Part shown: one piece after another, positions 8,321-14,756 of the stretch | How the letters are laid out: every line of letters starts with the position of its first letter | How positions within the stretch are numbered: the stretch's first letter is position 1 | Assembly (NCBI GenBank): GCA_964619675.1 | Contig: CAZUEO010000008.1 | Span: 1 to 64,000 of the forward strand | Origin: JAPLMW01 sp964619675 | Lineage (GTDB): Bacteria; Planctomycetota; Phycisphaerae; Sedimentisphaerales; UBA12454 | Direction: 5' to 3' | DNA length: 64,000 nucleotides | Position numbers and translations under genes: made by a program | The notes under the pieces: generated by a model | The model's database searches: none | The model's input: only the letters and a program-made list of their open reading frames with translations | Told to the model about the DNA's origin: nothing

Positions 8321-8482
8321 TCAAATTCTCTCTTGAAAAAAAGCAGCAGCATTTGCAACTTCAAGTTACAAATACCTTTTGGTCATCCGTGCTCTGCCGG
8401 TATTGAGATTACCACATTAAATCAGGTTCTCAGACTTATCCGCCGCAGCACAAACATGCGGAGGCGGCTCTACAAAGGCGGA

Positions 8483-8662
8483 TTATGCTTCTTCCGTGGT
8501 TCTGATCTCAAGAATTTTGTTTCTGACTGCCTGAGCGGCCTGTTTAATCTGCTGCATTTGTTTTCGGATTCTTGTGCCGGCTGCCTTATTGCCGCCTTCG
8601 GCTTTTTTGATGTCGCTTTCAGCCTCTTCTAAGAGTCTTTTAAGGTCCTCATATTCTTGCAT
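8483..8662 (-). CDS. Histone H1-like protein of the Hc1 type (tail-less)
   Basis: The 59-residue protein contains KAEGGNKAAGTRIRKQMQ, which closely parallels the conserved N-terminal part of chlamydial and planctomycete histone H1-like Hc1 proteins (KAEkGNKAAaqRVR). It is a single coiled helix pair with no Lys/Ala-rich DNA-compacting tail. An upstream in-frame ATG exists at 8674, but GGAGG at 8672-8668 lies five bases before the ATG at 8662, so the start is MQEYEDLKRLL. It probably binds or organises nucleic acid or oligomerises with longer relatives; this is inference from family likeness. Confidence 0.78.
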   Translation of the reverse strand: MQEYEDLKRLLEEAESDIKKAEGGNKAAGTRIRKQMQQIKQAAQAVRNKILEIRTTEEA

Positions 8663-8784
8663 TATTGCCTCCATACAAAAAATGTTTGATAAAGAGTCTA
8701 ACGAGCCTGTAATTTATTGTCAAAAGAAAAACGGCTTTTTTAATCAAAAAATCGGGGTTTGGATTCGACAAGCTCACCACCAGT

Positions 8785-9261
8785 TTAACCGAACAATTTC
8801 TTTGTCAGTTCGGCAACCTTTTTGCCCAGCTGCCGGCACTGAGCCGTAACCCTGTCATCCGGCTTGCCAATCGAAACAGGACCATAATGGTCGCCTTGAG
8901 CATCACCCTGGATAATCATTCCGTGAATCAACATAGCCTCCAAAATGCCCATAATCGCAGTTTCATTGCCGCCACCAATGTTCGCTGAACTGGAAAACGC
9001 AGCACCAACCTTGCCGGTCAGTGCACCATGACGGGAAACAGATTCGGTAAAAAGCTGCATAAGTGCCGGCGCCATCTGGCCATAATACGTCGGAGAACCT
9101 ATCACAACAGCATCAACAGCTAATAAATCCGCAACCTTTACCTTCTCAACCGACCGGCATTCAGTTCCCAAGCCACTGTCATTCATTGACTTAGCAATTA
9201 CCTCAGCCATCTGCTTCGTATTGCCGGTTTTAGAATAATAAACCACAAGTCCCTTGGCCAT
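8785..9261 (-). CDS. Flavodoxin / WrbA-like NAD(P)H-dependent reductase
   Basis: The 158-residue protein begins GLVVYYSKTGNTKQMAE, the FMN phosphate-binding loop of the flavodoxin fold (S/T-x-T-G-N-T). GSPTYYGQMAPALMQLF is the second FMN-contacting loop of WrbA/FMN-dependent reductases and AFSSSANIGGGNETAI is the third. Such proteins carry one FMN and move electrons between a donor and quinones or other acceptors. It is monocistronic on the minus strand, with GGAG-like bases before the ATG. The partner cannot be determined from the context. Confidence 0.9.
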   Translation of the reverse strand: MAKGLVVYYSKTGNTKQMAEVIAKSMNDSGLGTECRSVEKVKVADLLAVDAVVIGSPTYYGQMAPALMQLFTESVSRHGALTGKVGAAFSSSANIGGGNETAIMGILEAMLIHGMIIQGDAQGDHYGPVSIGKPDDRVTAQCRQLGKKVAELTKKLFG

Positions 9262-9410
9262 AAATCGCTCCTTTCAACGAAAATCCGAGGGCATTTTAAT
9301 ACAAAATTGAATAAATGCACGTTTTTTTAAGAAAAAATAGCCACCAAGACACCAAAAATAAACGAATTCAAATAAGTAATTAGAGTCGTTAAAGTTTGCG
9401 CATATTAACA

Positions 9411-9460
9411 TATATTAGCGTATAGGGGGTAGGGTATAGGAAATAGGATTTAGGGTATAG
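9411..9460. repeat. Degenerate heptamer array (TATAGGG type)
   Basis: About seven units of 7 bases, variants of TAGGGTA/TATAGGG, read on the plus strand. This is the reverse complement of the ATACGCT/ACACCCT heptamers at 24573-24759. The units are imperfect but the 7-base period is clear. Confidence 0.6.
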
Positions 9461-9744
9461 AATAATAAAGATTTTACGGATTTTTTAAGCGGCCTAAATC
9501 CGTTGAGTTTGGAAAGAAAAAGAGATAGGATAAAGCGTAGAACGGTTGCGGTTGCGCTGCTCGTTTCGGCCATCGTTTAACGGTTGCGTATTGACTCTTA
9601 GACGCTGATCCGCCGTCAGTAAACTTGTGGCGGACAAGTATTAAAAATCAAAAATCGGGGCGAAAATCGATAGTTGATAATTATCAATCAAAGGTGAAAA
9701 AACGGCGGGAGTTAAAACGGCAGGATTAAAAATGGAGATTTAAG

Positions 9745-9943
9745 ATTTCTGCAAAAACTCCGCCTAAAAGGCGGCCAAACCCTGCCATCGTGATGGCAGG
9801 GCTAACCTCCCCCGCCCACAGGTGGCGGGACTAAAGAAAATTGCAGTTGCTGGCAAGGGCTGCGATGAGGAGCAGGCAGTATTACGCAGGCACAAAACGC
9901 CGGAGTAAAAATAAAAGATTCCCGAACCGAAGGCAGCAACTGC
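9745..9943. repeat. Large direct repeat, copy A
   Basis: The block starting TCTGCAAAAACTCCGCCTAA and ending CAGCAACTGC is repeated at 10222-10437 with about 80-85% identity by eye plus a small insertion. It contains a CCGCCTAAAAGGCGG hairpin, a CCCTGCCATCGTGATGGCAGGG hairpin and, at 9843-9943, an element with inverted ends. Confidence 0.75.
9843..9943. mobile_element. MITE-like element with terminal inverted repeats, copy A
   Basis: The element is bounded by GCAGTTGCTG at its left end and CAGCAACTGC at its right end, a perfect 10-base terminal inverted repeat around about 80 bases. Copies occur at 10340-10436 (same orientation) and 24365-24463 (inverted, with different internal sequence). 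It encodes nothing. No target-site duplication could be fixed by eye. Confidence 0.55.
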
Positions 9944-10221
9944 ATCTGCTATCCCGGTAGTCCGCCTGCGGCGGATAAGGGAGAGAATCAAGTTAAAAAC
10001 TAAAAGTGAAAAGTGAATATTTGCGGAACCGCCGAAGGCGGGCAAGCGTCAGTAAGCTTATGGCGGACAGGTATTAAAAATCAATCCTCCTTCGATAAAT
10101 CTACGGAGGACGCTACGCGAATGTTTTTTCAACAGCCCTGATTCCCCCTATTTATTCACTATGCTACTATGCAGTATACTGCATACGAGTATAGTGACCG
10201 AGGATTTTAATTGAAGATTTA

Positions 10222-10437
10222 AAATCTCTGCAAAAACTCCGCCTAAAAGGCGGCCAAACCCTGCCCCCCGCCCCCGACTACTCGAGGGCAGGCCCTGCGC
10301 GAGGGTAAACTCCGTGATGGCGGGGCTAAGAAAAAATTACAGTTGCTGGCGAGGGCTGCGATGAGGAGCAGGCAGTGTTACGCAGGCGCAAAACGCCGGA
10401 GTAAATAAAAAATTGCCGAACCGAAGGCAGCAACTGC
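10222..10437. repeat. Large direct repeat, copy B
   Basis: Second copy of the 9745-9943 block. It carries an extra segment (GACTACTCGAGGGCAGG region, around 10275-10290) absent from copy A and a divergent centre around GCGCGAGGGTAAACTCCG. The latter is shared with the inverted copy near 24490-24510. Confidence 0.75.
10340..10436. mobile_element. MITE-like element with terminal inverted repeats, copy B
   Basis: Ends are CAGTTGCTG and CAGCAACTG. The interior closely matches copy A (GGCTGCGATGAGGAGCAGGC, then GCCGAACCGAAGG before the right end). The conserved parts are the two ends and the subterminal segments GGGCTGCGATGA and CCGAACCGAAGG. Confidence 0.55.
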
Positions 10438-10509
10438 AACCTCGCGACACTGTGTGGATTTGAAATTTTAAAAAAACGCGGCGGGCGGGGGAAGGAGCGA
10501 CAAAAACGG

Positions 10510-10582
10510 AAAATAAAATATCAAAAATAAAAAATAAAAATGACCCTGATGAGATAGCCAAGGGACATCTCACAGGGCAAGC
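10510..10582. repeat. Heptamer tract carrying a 38-nt hairpin insertion (filled site)
   Basis: Bases 10510-10544 are five heptamers (AAAATAA, AATATCA, AAAATAA, AAAATAA, AAATGAC). Bases 10545-10582 are an insertion, after which ATATTAAAAT continues. The same tract without the insertion is at 32986-33027. The insert with the adjoining C forms a hairpin (10544-10577) with arms CCCTG / CAGGG, TGAGAT / ATCTCA and GCC / GG(a)C. A related hairpin with paired base changes is at 24404-24438. Confidence 0.7.
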
Positions 10583-10662
10583 ATATTAAAATTCAAAATG
10601 CTTTTTCAACAGAACCAATGGCGCTATTTATTGAAACTAATTATTGTATATATCTTTCATTG

Positions 10663-11613
10663 TCACTTGATTCTCTCCGCTCGTTCGACATGAAAAGATG
10701 CTGTTCGATCGCTCATCATTGGTTCTTCACTAGCCCAATTGTCCCAATAAAATTTTGTTTCTCCGTATTTTTTTTCGTAAGCAATATCAAATGGGACCGG
10801 AAAAGGCATTATCGTAAATGTATTTCTACCATTCTTCATCCAAGTATCACTCTTGCAGAATGGAAGTAAGACTTGAAACCTATGGTTGGCTATCGCAATA
10901 AGAAAAAACAAATATGGCAATTGCGCATTTGATTTTCGTTTCAGAATTATTACCTTACCCTTCGCATATGGATTTACTCCTGGCGTAAATGAATACAAAA
11001 TAGGAAATTCTGTTAATGTTGCTTTGTCTTTATTAAGCAACCATGCTATCAGCTTTTCGCATTCAGGTAGCAGCTCATACGGTAAAATCGAAATAGCTGA
11101 CTTTATTAACGCTTTTGCAGCACGGATAGGAATATACGGTTGTGTCGGCATTTTAACAGGAAATTTAAACTCGAATGGGCTTTCTTGGGGAAAATTTATT
11201 TTCTCATAATTATTAGTAGTTATTGTGAATGCAAGTCCCTTTTCGCCCATCTCAATGTGAAAATCATCCGTTTTGAATTTTGGCACACCCTTTTTACCGT
11301 GCATTTGGGTTAAACTGCGTCCTGGACCAAACCATTTTGCTAAATGATCTTCGTACTCCTTCGCAAAAAACTCGTTACACTTATCACATTCATTCATCGA
11401 GATGATCGACTTGTTACCCAAAAGTTCCGGAATAGCATGAGCTTTATTTTTAAAGGTGACTTCCTTTTCATCTTTACCGCAAAAGCGGCAGAGTCTTTTA
11501 CCTTTATCTTGAAGTCTGATTAGGGACTTATTAACAAGTGGCGAATCCACAATTATCTGATAATGCTCTTTGTAAAAAGCTATTTTCTTTAGATTTGCAT
11601 CAGAAAAACACAT
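10663..11613 (-). CDS. HNH endonuclease (HNH_5-like), candidate retron effector
   Basis: The 316-residue protein (ATG at 11613, preceded by GAAGG seven bases upstream) has an N-terminal zinc/HNH module: CRFCGKD (C42, C45), then KAHAIPELLGN with H59 and N67, then NECDKCNEFFAKE (C76, C79, N80). This matches the HNH_5 type, in which a zinc ribbon surrounds a beta-beta-alpha-metal nuclease site. The remaining 220 residues are not recognised. A GTG at 11652 would add 13 residues but leaves only five bases after the RT stop. It is the last gene of the RT operon, so it may be the toxic effector; that role is inference. Confidence 0.75.
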   Translation of the reverse strand: MCFSDANLKKIAFYKEHYQIIVDSPLVNKSLIRLQDKGKRLCRFCGKDEKEVTFKNKAHAIPELLGNKSIISMNECDKCNEFFAKEYEDHLAKWFGPGRSLTQMHGKKGVPKFKTDDFHIEMGEKGLAFTITTNNYEKINFPQESPFEFKFPVKMPTQPYIPIRAAKALIKSAISILPYELLPECEKLIAWLLNKDKATLTEFPILYSFTPGVNPYAKGKVIILKRKSNAQLPYLFFLIAIANHRFQVLLPFCKSDTWMKNGRNTFTIMPFPVPFDIAYEKKYGETKFYWDNWASEEPMMSDRTASFHVERAERIK

Positions 11614-11657
11614 TATTAAACCTTCAATAAACGAACAGGCGGGAACAGCCACCCATT

Positions 11658-12743
11658 TTATGCAATATGCTGTAGTTTAATTTTGTTTTCCCAGAGTTTT
11701 AATAGGCGAAATGGTTCATTTTTGGTTTTATGTACCAGCCACCATTTGTTTTTGTAAGGTTGAAGACCTTTTTTCAGAAGCATATTCTTTACCTTTTCAT
11801 CTGCATGTTCCACCATTCGTCGTATATGACGAGCCGGACTAAAATCAGCCTGTCTCAGATAGTACATCATGCCAGCAGTTATTTGGCGCAGATCTGACAG
11901 AAAGGGCAAGTCAAAAGGAGTAGCACAACGACAACATCTGGCATAGTGTGTTGCGAGTTTAAGTCCATCTTTAATATGTTTTTCTTTGGGCCTTAAACCA
12001 CGTTTAGAGTTTATAATCAAGCTGTGAATATCTTTAAGTTTATCGCCTGCAAGAAAGCCTTTTTCTCTACGTTTCTTTTCATTAATCTGTAAATTCTTTT
12101 GCCGGATTCTGTAATCCAACTCTTTCTCCAAGTTAACTGCCTTTTCGCGAGAATTCACAGAAATAACAAAGTCGTCCGTTAGTCGTCCGTAACGACCACT
12201 TTTAGCTCTCACACTTTTAGACAAGTGGCCGTCCAGCCGAAGCATATACAGGTTAACTGCTAACGAACTAAGTGATCCGCCTTGCGGTATTCGGCCATGT
12301 ACGGTCATAATCGAAGATAGGAATTTAGCAAATGCATCTGTTGCCCCGAGTTTAATGAAGGTGCGAAAAAGCTCTGACGATGTAATGGATGGGTAGCAAT
12401 CCTGTATGTCACGCGTTACTGCAAATTTAGCACCACAGTGAGGTTTTGCACTGGTAAACGATGATCGACCAGGCACTCCTCCATGAGCAGCCGGATGATG
12501 TTTAATGTTCCTCGAAAGGATTTTTGCCATTCGCCTGAGTAATTTTTTGTATTCTGGTTTTGGCGCATCTATGTCCCTGAAACCTCCGCTGGATTTCGGT
12601 TGGGGGCGCGTTGGTTTATACATTGCGGTAGTATCCCCTGCCAATTTCCACAGCAAACTCGCGGGGGCTTTGCATTCTTCAGCAAGCCACTCAACTGTCA
12701 TTCCATCTAAGGGTTGCTTAACATTCCTGTTACTTAACCGCAT
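11658..12743 (-). CDS. Retron/group-II-like reverse transcriptase
   Basis: The 361-residue protein carries the RT domains in order. GGFRDIDAPKPEYKKL (about 53-68) is RT1; AAHGGVPGRSSFTSAKPH (85-102) is RT2 plus a form of the retron NAxxH motif (here SAKPH). DIQDCYPSI (112-120) is RT3 with catalytic D112, and RIPQGGSLSS is RT4. RLTDDFVIS (187-195) is RT5, in which the usual YADD reads LTDD, and NEKKR with IHSLIIN (239-245) sits where retrons have VTG. An AAGGA six bases upstream supports the ATG at 12743, which overlaps the XRE gene by 14 bases; a TTG at 12761 is less likely. The protein would reverse transcribe the structured RNA upstream. Confidence 0.87.
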   Translation of the reverse strand: MRLSNRNVKQPLDGMTVEWLAEECKAPASLLWKLAGDTTAMYKPTRPQPKSSGGFRDIDAPKPEYKKLLRRMAKILSRNIKHHPAAHGGVPGRSSFTSAKPHCGAKFAVTRDIQDCYPSITSSELFRTFIKLGATDAFAKFLSSIMTVHGRIPQGGSLSSLAVNLYMLRLDGHLSKSVRAKSGRYGRLTDDFVISVNSREKAVNLEKELDYRIRQKNLQINEKKRREKGFLAGDKLKDIHSLIINSKRGLRPKEKHIKDGLKLATHYARCCRCATPFDLPFLSDLRQITAGMMYYLRQADFSPARHIRRMVEHADEKVKNMLLKKGLQPYKNKWWLVHKTKNEPFRLLKLWENKIKLQHIA

Positions 12744-13041
12744 CTTTAATCCTTTTTTCAAAATCTTCCATCTGATTTAGGATAGAAATAAGACGACTTG
12801 TTAAATCGTTGCTACTATTCAGGGAACTACCGGAACCAGACCCGATTAAAAAGAATATATCTGCCGGAATATTTAGAGCTTCTGAGAGTCGTTTAATTAC
12901 ATCGAGGGACGGAGTACGTTTATCAGCCTCAACCAAGCTCAGATAAGGGGTACTTATCCGAGCTTCGGATGCTAAAAAACCGAGAGATTTTTTATTTGCT
13001 TCTCTGATTATCTTAATAGCCCTGCCAACGGTAACTGGCAT
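12730..13041 (-). CDS. XRE-family HTH regulator
   Basis: The 103-residue protein has a helix-turn-helix in its first 65 residues: VGRAIKIIREANKKSLGFLA, then ISTPYLSLVEADKRTPSL, then LSEALNIPADIFF, the classic Cro/CI/XRE layout. The C-terminal 35 residues are a Ser/Asn-rich linker and a short coiled coil. AGGAG lies seven bases before the ATG. Its end overlaps the RT start by 14 bases, so the two are coupled. It could repress the operon or act as the partner/antitoxin of the retron; small HTH proteins are known retron companions. DNA target sites are not identified. Confidence 0.88.
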   Translation of the reverse strand: MPVTVGRAIKIIREANKKSLGFLASEARISTPYLSLVEADKRTPSLDVIKRLSEALNIPADIFFLIGSGSGSSLNSSNDLTSRLISILNQMEDFEKRIKDAVK

Positions 13042-13069
13042 AACAAGCTCCTTAAAAACAGTCTAAAGA

Positions 13070-13090
13070 AACGTGTTTTGCAAAAACACG
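13070..13090. promoter_or_regulatory. Perfect hairpin between the 99-aa gene and the XRE gene
   Basis: CGTGTTTT and AAAACACG form an almost perfect inverted repeat with a three-base loop, in the 54-base gap between two genes of the retron-like operon. On the minus strand it is not followed by a T-run. It could be an XRE operator, an attenuator or an RNA-processing site; which is unknown. Confidence 0.5.
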
Positions 13091-13095
13091 CCATG

Positions 13096-13395
13096 TCAAG
13101 ATGCGAGAATACAAGTCAATTTATGTTCAAGTTTCTCGAGCATTAACTCAAGCAACTCAACCATAATGATTGCGTCCGCCGCTTGTAAATTAGCAGTATG
13201 TGAGGCAATCACCTCAATAGTCCTTGCTAATTTAACAGCGTCATCTATATTTCCCCAAGCTTTTTTGCCAAAAGCCTTCTCATTTTTCTTGAGAAGTTTA
13301 CGAATGTGTATGGCTTTAGATTCAATAGCCTTTATAACATTCGTTGGCTTTAGAAAAGCCTGTTGACGATTGGAGTTTACATTTTTATCTGACAT
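13096..13395 (-). CDS. Small helical protein of unknown function in the retron-like operon
   Basis: The 99-residue protein (begins MSDKNVNSNRQQAFLK) is rich in Lys and Ala and predicted to be nearly all helical, with the second half VIASHTANLQAADAIIMV a likely amphipathic helix pair. No family is recognised. GGAG lies seven bases before the ATG. It lies between the candidate ncRNA and the XRE gene, the position in which some retrons carry an accessory gene. The function is unknown. Confidence 0.65.
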   Translation of the reverse strand: MSDKNVNSNRQQAFLKPTNVIKAIESKAIHIRKLLKKNEKAFGKKAWGNIDDAVKLARTIEVIASHTANLQAADAIIMVELLELMLEKLEHKLTCILAS

Positions 13396-13425
13396 AAAAA
13401 ACTCCTATCTGATAAAATATTCTCC

Positions 13426-13661
13426 ATGCTTTATCGGGAGGAGAACGCCTCCTACCGTGGGGAAACCATCATGGCCAGAGGATATAGTGCACCAAACTCA
13501 CTCACCTCAGGTTTCTTAACTGAAATACAGGGGCCACGTGTCTTTAGGTGCACCACGACCACCTGGGACCTGAAGCAAACATTTGCGCCGCTTCAGTTAT
13601 CTGTCTGCCGGAGCAGACAGCAAAATGGAGATCCAATCGAACTGACTTTTGGCTAAAGCAT
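13426..13661 (-). ncRNA. Candidate retron ncRNA (msr-msd) with a1/a2 arms
   Basis: Read on the minus strand, ATGCTTTA (13661-13654) is followed at once by GCC, and its exact complement TAAAGCAT lies at 13433-13426. This matches the a1/a2 arms of retrons, with a G straight after a1 as the possible branch point (compare TTAGC in Ec86). Between them are an 8-bp hairpin CTGTCTGC/GCAGACAG (13601-13620), a 7-bp hairpin CTGAAGC/GCTTCAG (13570-13596) and a long imperfect hairpin. The long hairpin's inner arms are GTGCACC(t)AAA / TTTGGTGCAC (13553-13543 and 13496-13487) and its outer arms are CCAG / CTGG. The 236-nt length fits retrons. Reverse transcription itself is not shown. Confidence 0.6.
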
Positions 13662-13686
13662 TATTCATTTTCCAAAGAACGGTCGG

Positions 13687-13715
13687 ACTCTATCATATAA
13701 TTAGCCCTTTGTCAA
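13687..13715 (-). promoter_or_regulatory. Promoter for the candidate retron
   Basis: On the minus strand a perfect TTGACA (13715-13710), a 17-base spacer and TAGAGT (13692-13687) form a sigma70-type promoter. The predicted start is near 13680, about 20 bases before the a1 arm, as expected if the ncRNA begins the transcript. Confidence 0.6.
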
Positions 13716-13937
13716 CAGTAGATAAAAAATTATCCAATATATTGTAAAATTTTCTTAACTAAATCTATACATCTGGGGCTATACTGGTTATTGTATATCT
13801 TTAAATATGCAAAAATGATAGATAAGCGGGGGAAAACCACATTTTTAGAGGAATAAAGACCCTTTTAAAACCCTGCACCACGGGGGTGCAGGCTAATCAG
13901 AAAAATCCACATTTCTATTAAAAAAAGCGGGTTTCTC

Positions 13938-13966
13938 TTGACTTTTAGTTGTAAATATAATAAAAT
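13938..13966 (+). promoter_or_regulatory. Promoter for the HNH endonuclease gene at 14031
   Basis: TTGACT (13938-13943), a 17-base spacer and TAAAAT (13961-13966). Both hexamers match the consensus in 5 of 6 positions. The start would be near 13973, giving a 58-base leader that contains GAGGTGAGC. Confidence 0.55.
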
Positions 13967-14030
13967 ATAGATATTATTATGTGAACGGTGAACAGTAGAG
14001 AGGTGAGCAAACGAAAAAGGACAAAAAAAG

Positions 14031-14660
14031 ATGATAACGAAAAAAATCAATTACCTGATGTTCAAGGTTCGAGGCCGGATAATCAAGGTTGACCCGGATA
14101 TCTATTATAAAATTTTTAACCCCGGACACGAACGGCCTAATAAAAGATACAACGGTGATATTTCCACAATGCGGATTTGCGGCGACGGCTACCCGATAAT
14201 AGTCCGCAGAACAGAGACGAAATCATTAAGGCATACCGTTCTTTCGCGATTTATAATGGACGCCAAAAAAGGCCAGCTCGTTGACCATAGAAACAGAGAC
14301 CCGCTCGATAACCGAAGAGAAAATTTGCGGATTGTAACGCCAAGACAAAACTGCCTGAATAAAAGATGTAAAAATGAAACAGGATTTGTCGGCGTTTGTA
14401 TTCGACACAAAAGGGGCAAAAACTACTGCAGGGCACAATTTTTGAAAAGCAATGGTAAAAAATCGTCATTTCAACTGCCTGACAGCCCACAGAACCGAAT
14501 CATCGCGGCTTTTGCCCGCGATAAGTTCGTATTAGAGGCAGGAGAAGAAGAATACGCGCCGCTGAATTTTCCGTGCTGGAAATATGAGCCTTTCAGAAGC
14601 TATTTGTTAGAAGAAGATTTTAATAAATATAAAAGGAAGCGAAGTAAGGAAAAATCGTGA
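14031..14660 (+). CDS. Free-standing HNH endonuclease (homing-type), paralogue 1
   Basis: The 209-residue protein contains LVDHRNRDPLDNRRENLRIV, the HNH core of phage and homing endonucleases (His-Asn-His/Asn), followed by PRQNCLNKRCKNETGFVGV. That is the start of an AP2-like or NUMOD DNA-binding segment as in the HNH_3 family. These enzymes cut DNA at chosen sites and spread themselves into unoccupied copies. A clear paralogue (same core, same EEYAPLNFP end) is encoded at 32281-33006. The start is MITKKINYLM; the ATG follows a purine-rich stretch. It is alone, in a repeat-rich island, and is flanked on the left by the retron-like locus. Confidence 0.87.
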   Translation: MITKKINYLMFKVRGRIIKVDPDIYYKIFNPGHERPNKRYNGDISTMRICGDGYPIIVRRTETKSLRHTVLSRFIMDAKKGQLVDHRNRDPLDNRRENLRIVTPRQNCLNKRCKNETGFVGVCIRHKRGKNYCRAQFLKSNGKKSSFQLPDSPQNRIIAAFARDKFVLEAGEEEYAPLNFPCWKYEPFRSYLLEEDFNKYKRKRSKEKS

Positions 14661-14756
14661 AACGGTGGCGGTTGCGGAAGAAAACGGCATCAGGAACCGT
14701 TTTCAGCCTGGCTGCTGAAAAGGGCAGACAGTGAAACGATAAACGGCTCTGTAAGA

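Larger units (their letters stand above)
9262..10662. other. 1.4 kb non-coding repeat region at the left end of the accessory island
   Basis: No convincing gene is seen here. The stretch is built of dispersed repeats: a heptamer array (9411-9460); two copies of a block ending TATTAAAAATC (9606-9651 and 10028-10080); a CTCCTTCG/GGAGGACG palindrome (10082-10121, related to 28475-28515); a large direct repeat (9745-9943 and 10222-10437), each copy ending in a terminal-inverted-repeat element; and a hairpin insertion (10544-10582). The short ORFs at 9764-10045 and 10337-10573 on the minus strand follow the repeats and are not believed. Confidence 0.75.

Noticed and set aside
9843..10436. Integron attC sites
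   Set aside because: The terminal repeats CAGTTGCTG/CAGCAACTG do not fit the GTTRRRY/RYYYAAC core of attC sites, and there are no cassettes with genes and no integrase.
9764..10573. Two minus-strand frames of 78 and 93 aa in the repeat region
   Set aside because: They are read through the two copies of the direct repeat, with similar peptide ends (SSQPLPATAIFF versus CACVTLPAPH), so they follow the repeat and not a gene.
10663..11652. The HNH protein as part of a group II intron
   Set aside because: The RT has no maturase domain, no intron-like 5'/3' ends or domain V hairpin were found beside it, and the HNH is a separate protein.
13426..13656. A 76-aa frame on the plus strand over the candidate ncRNA
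   Set aside because: It has no family match, is opposite to the operon and coincides with a highly structured RNA; the open frame is most likely chance.
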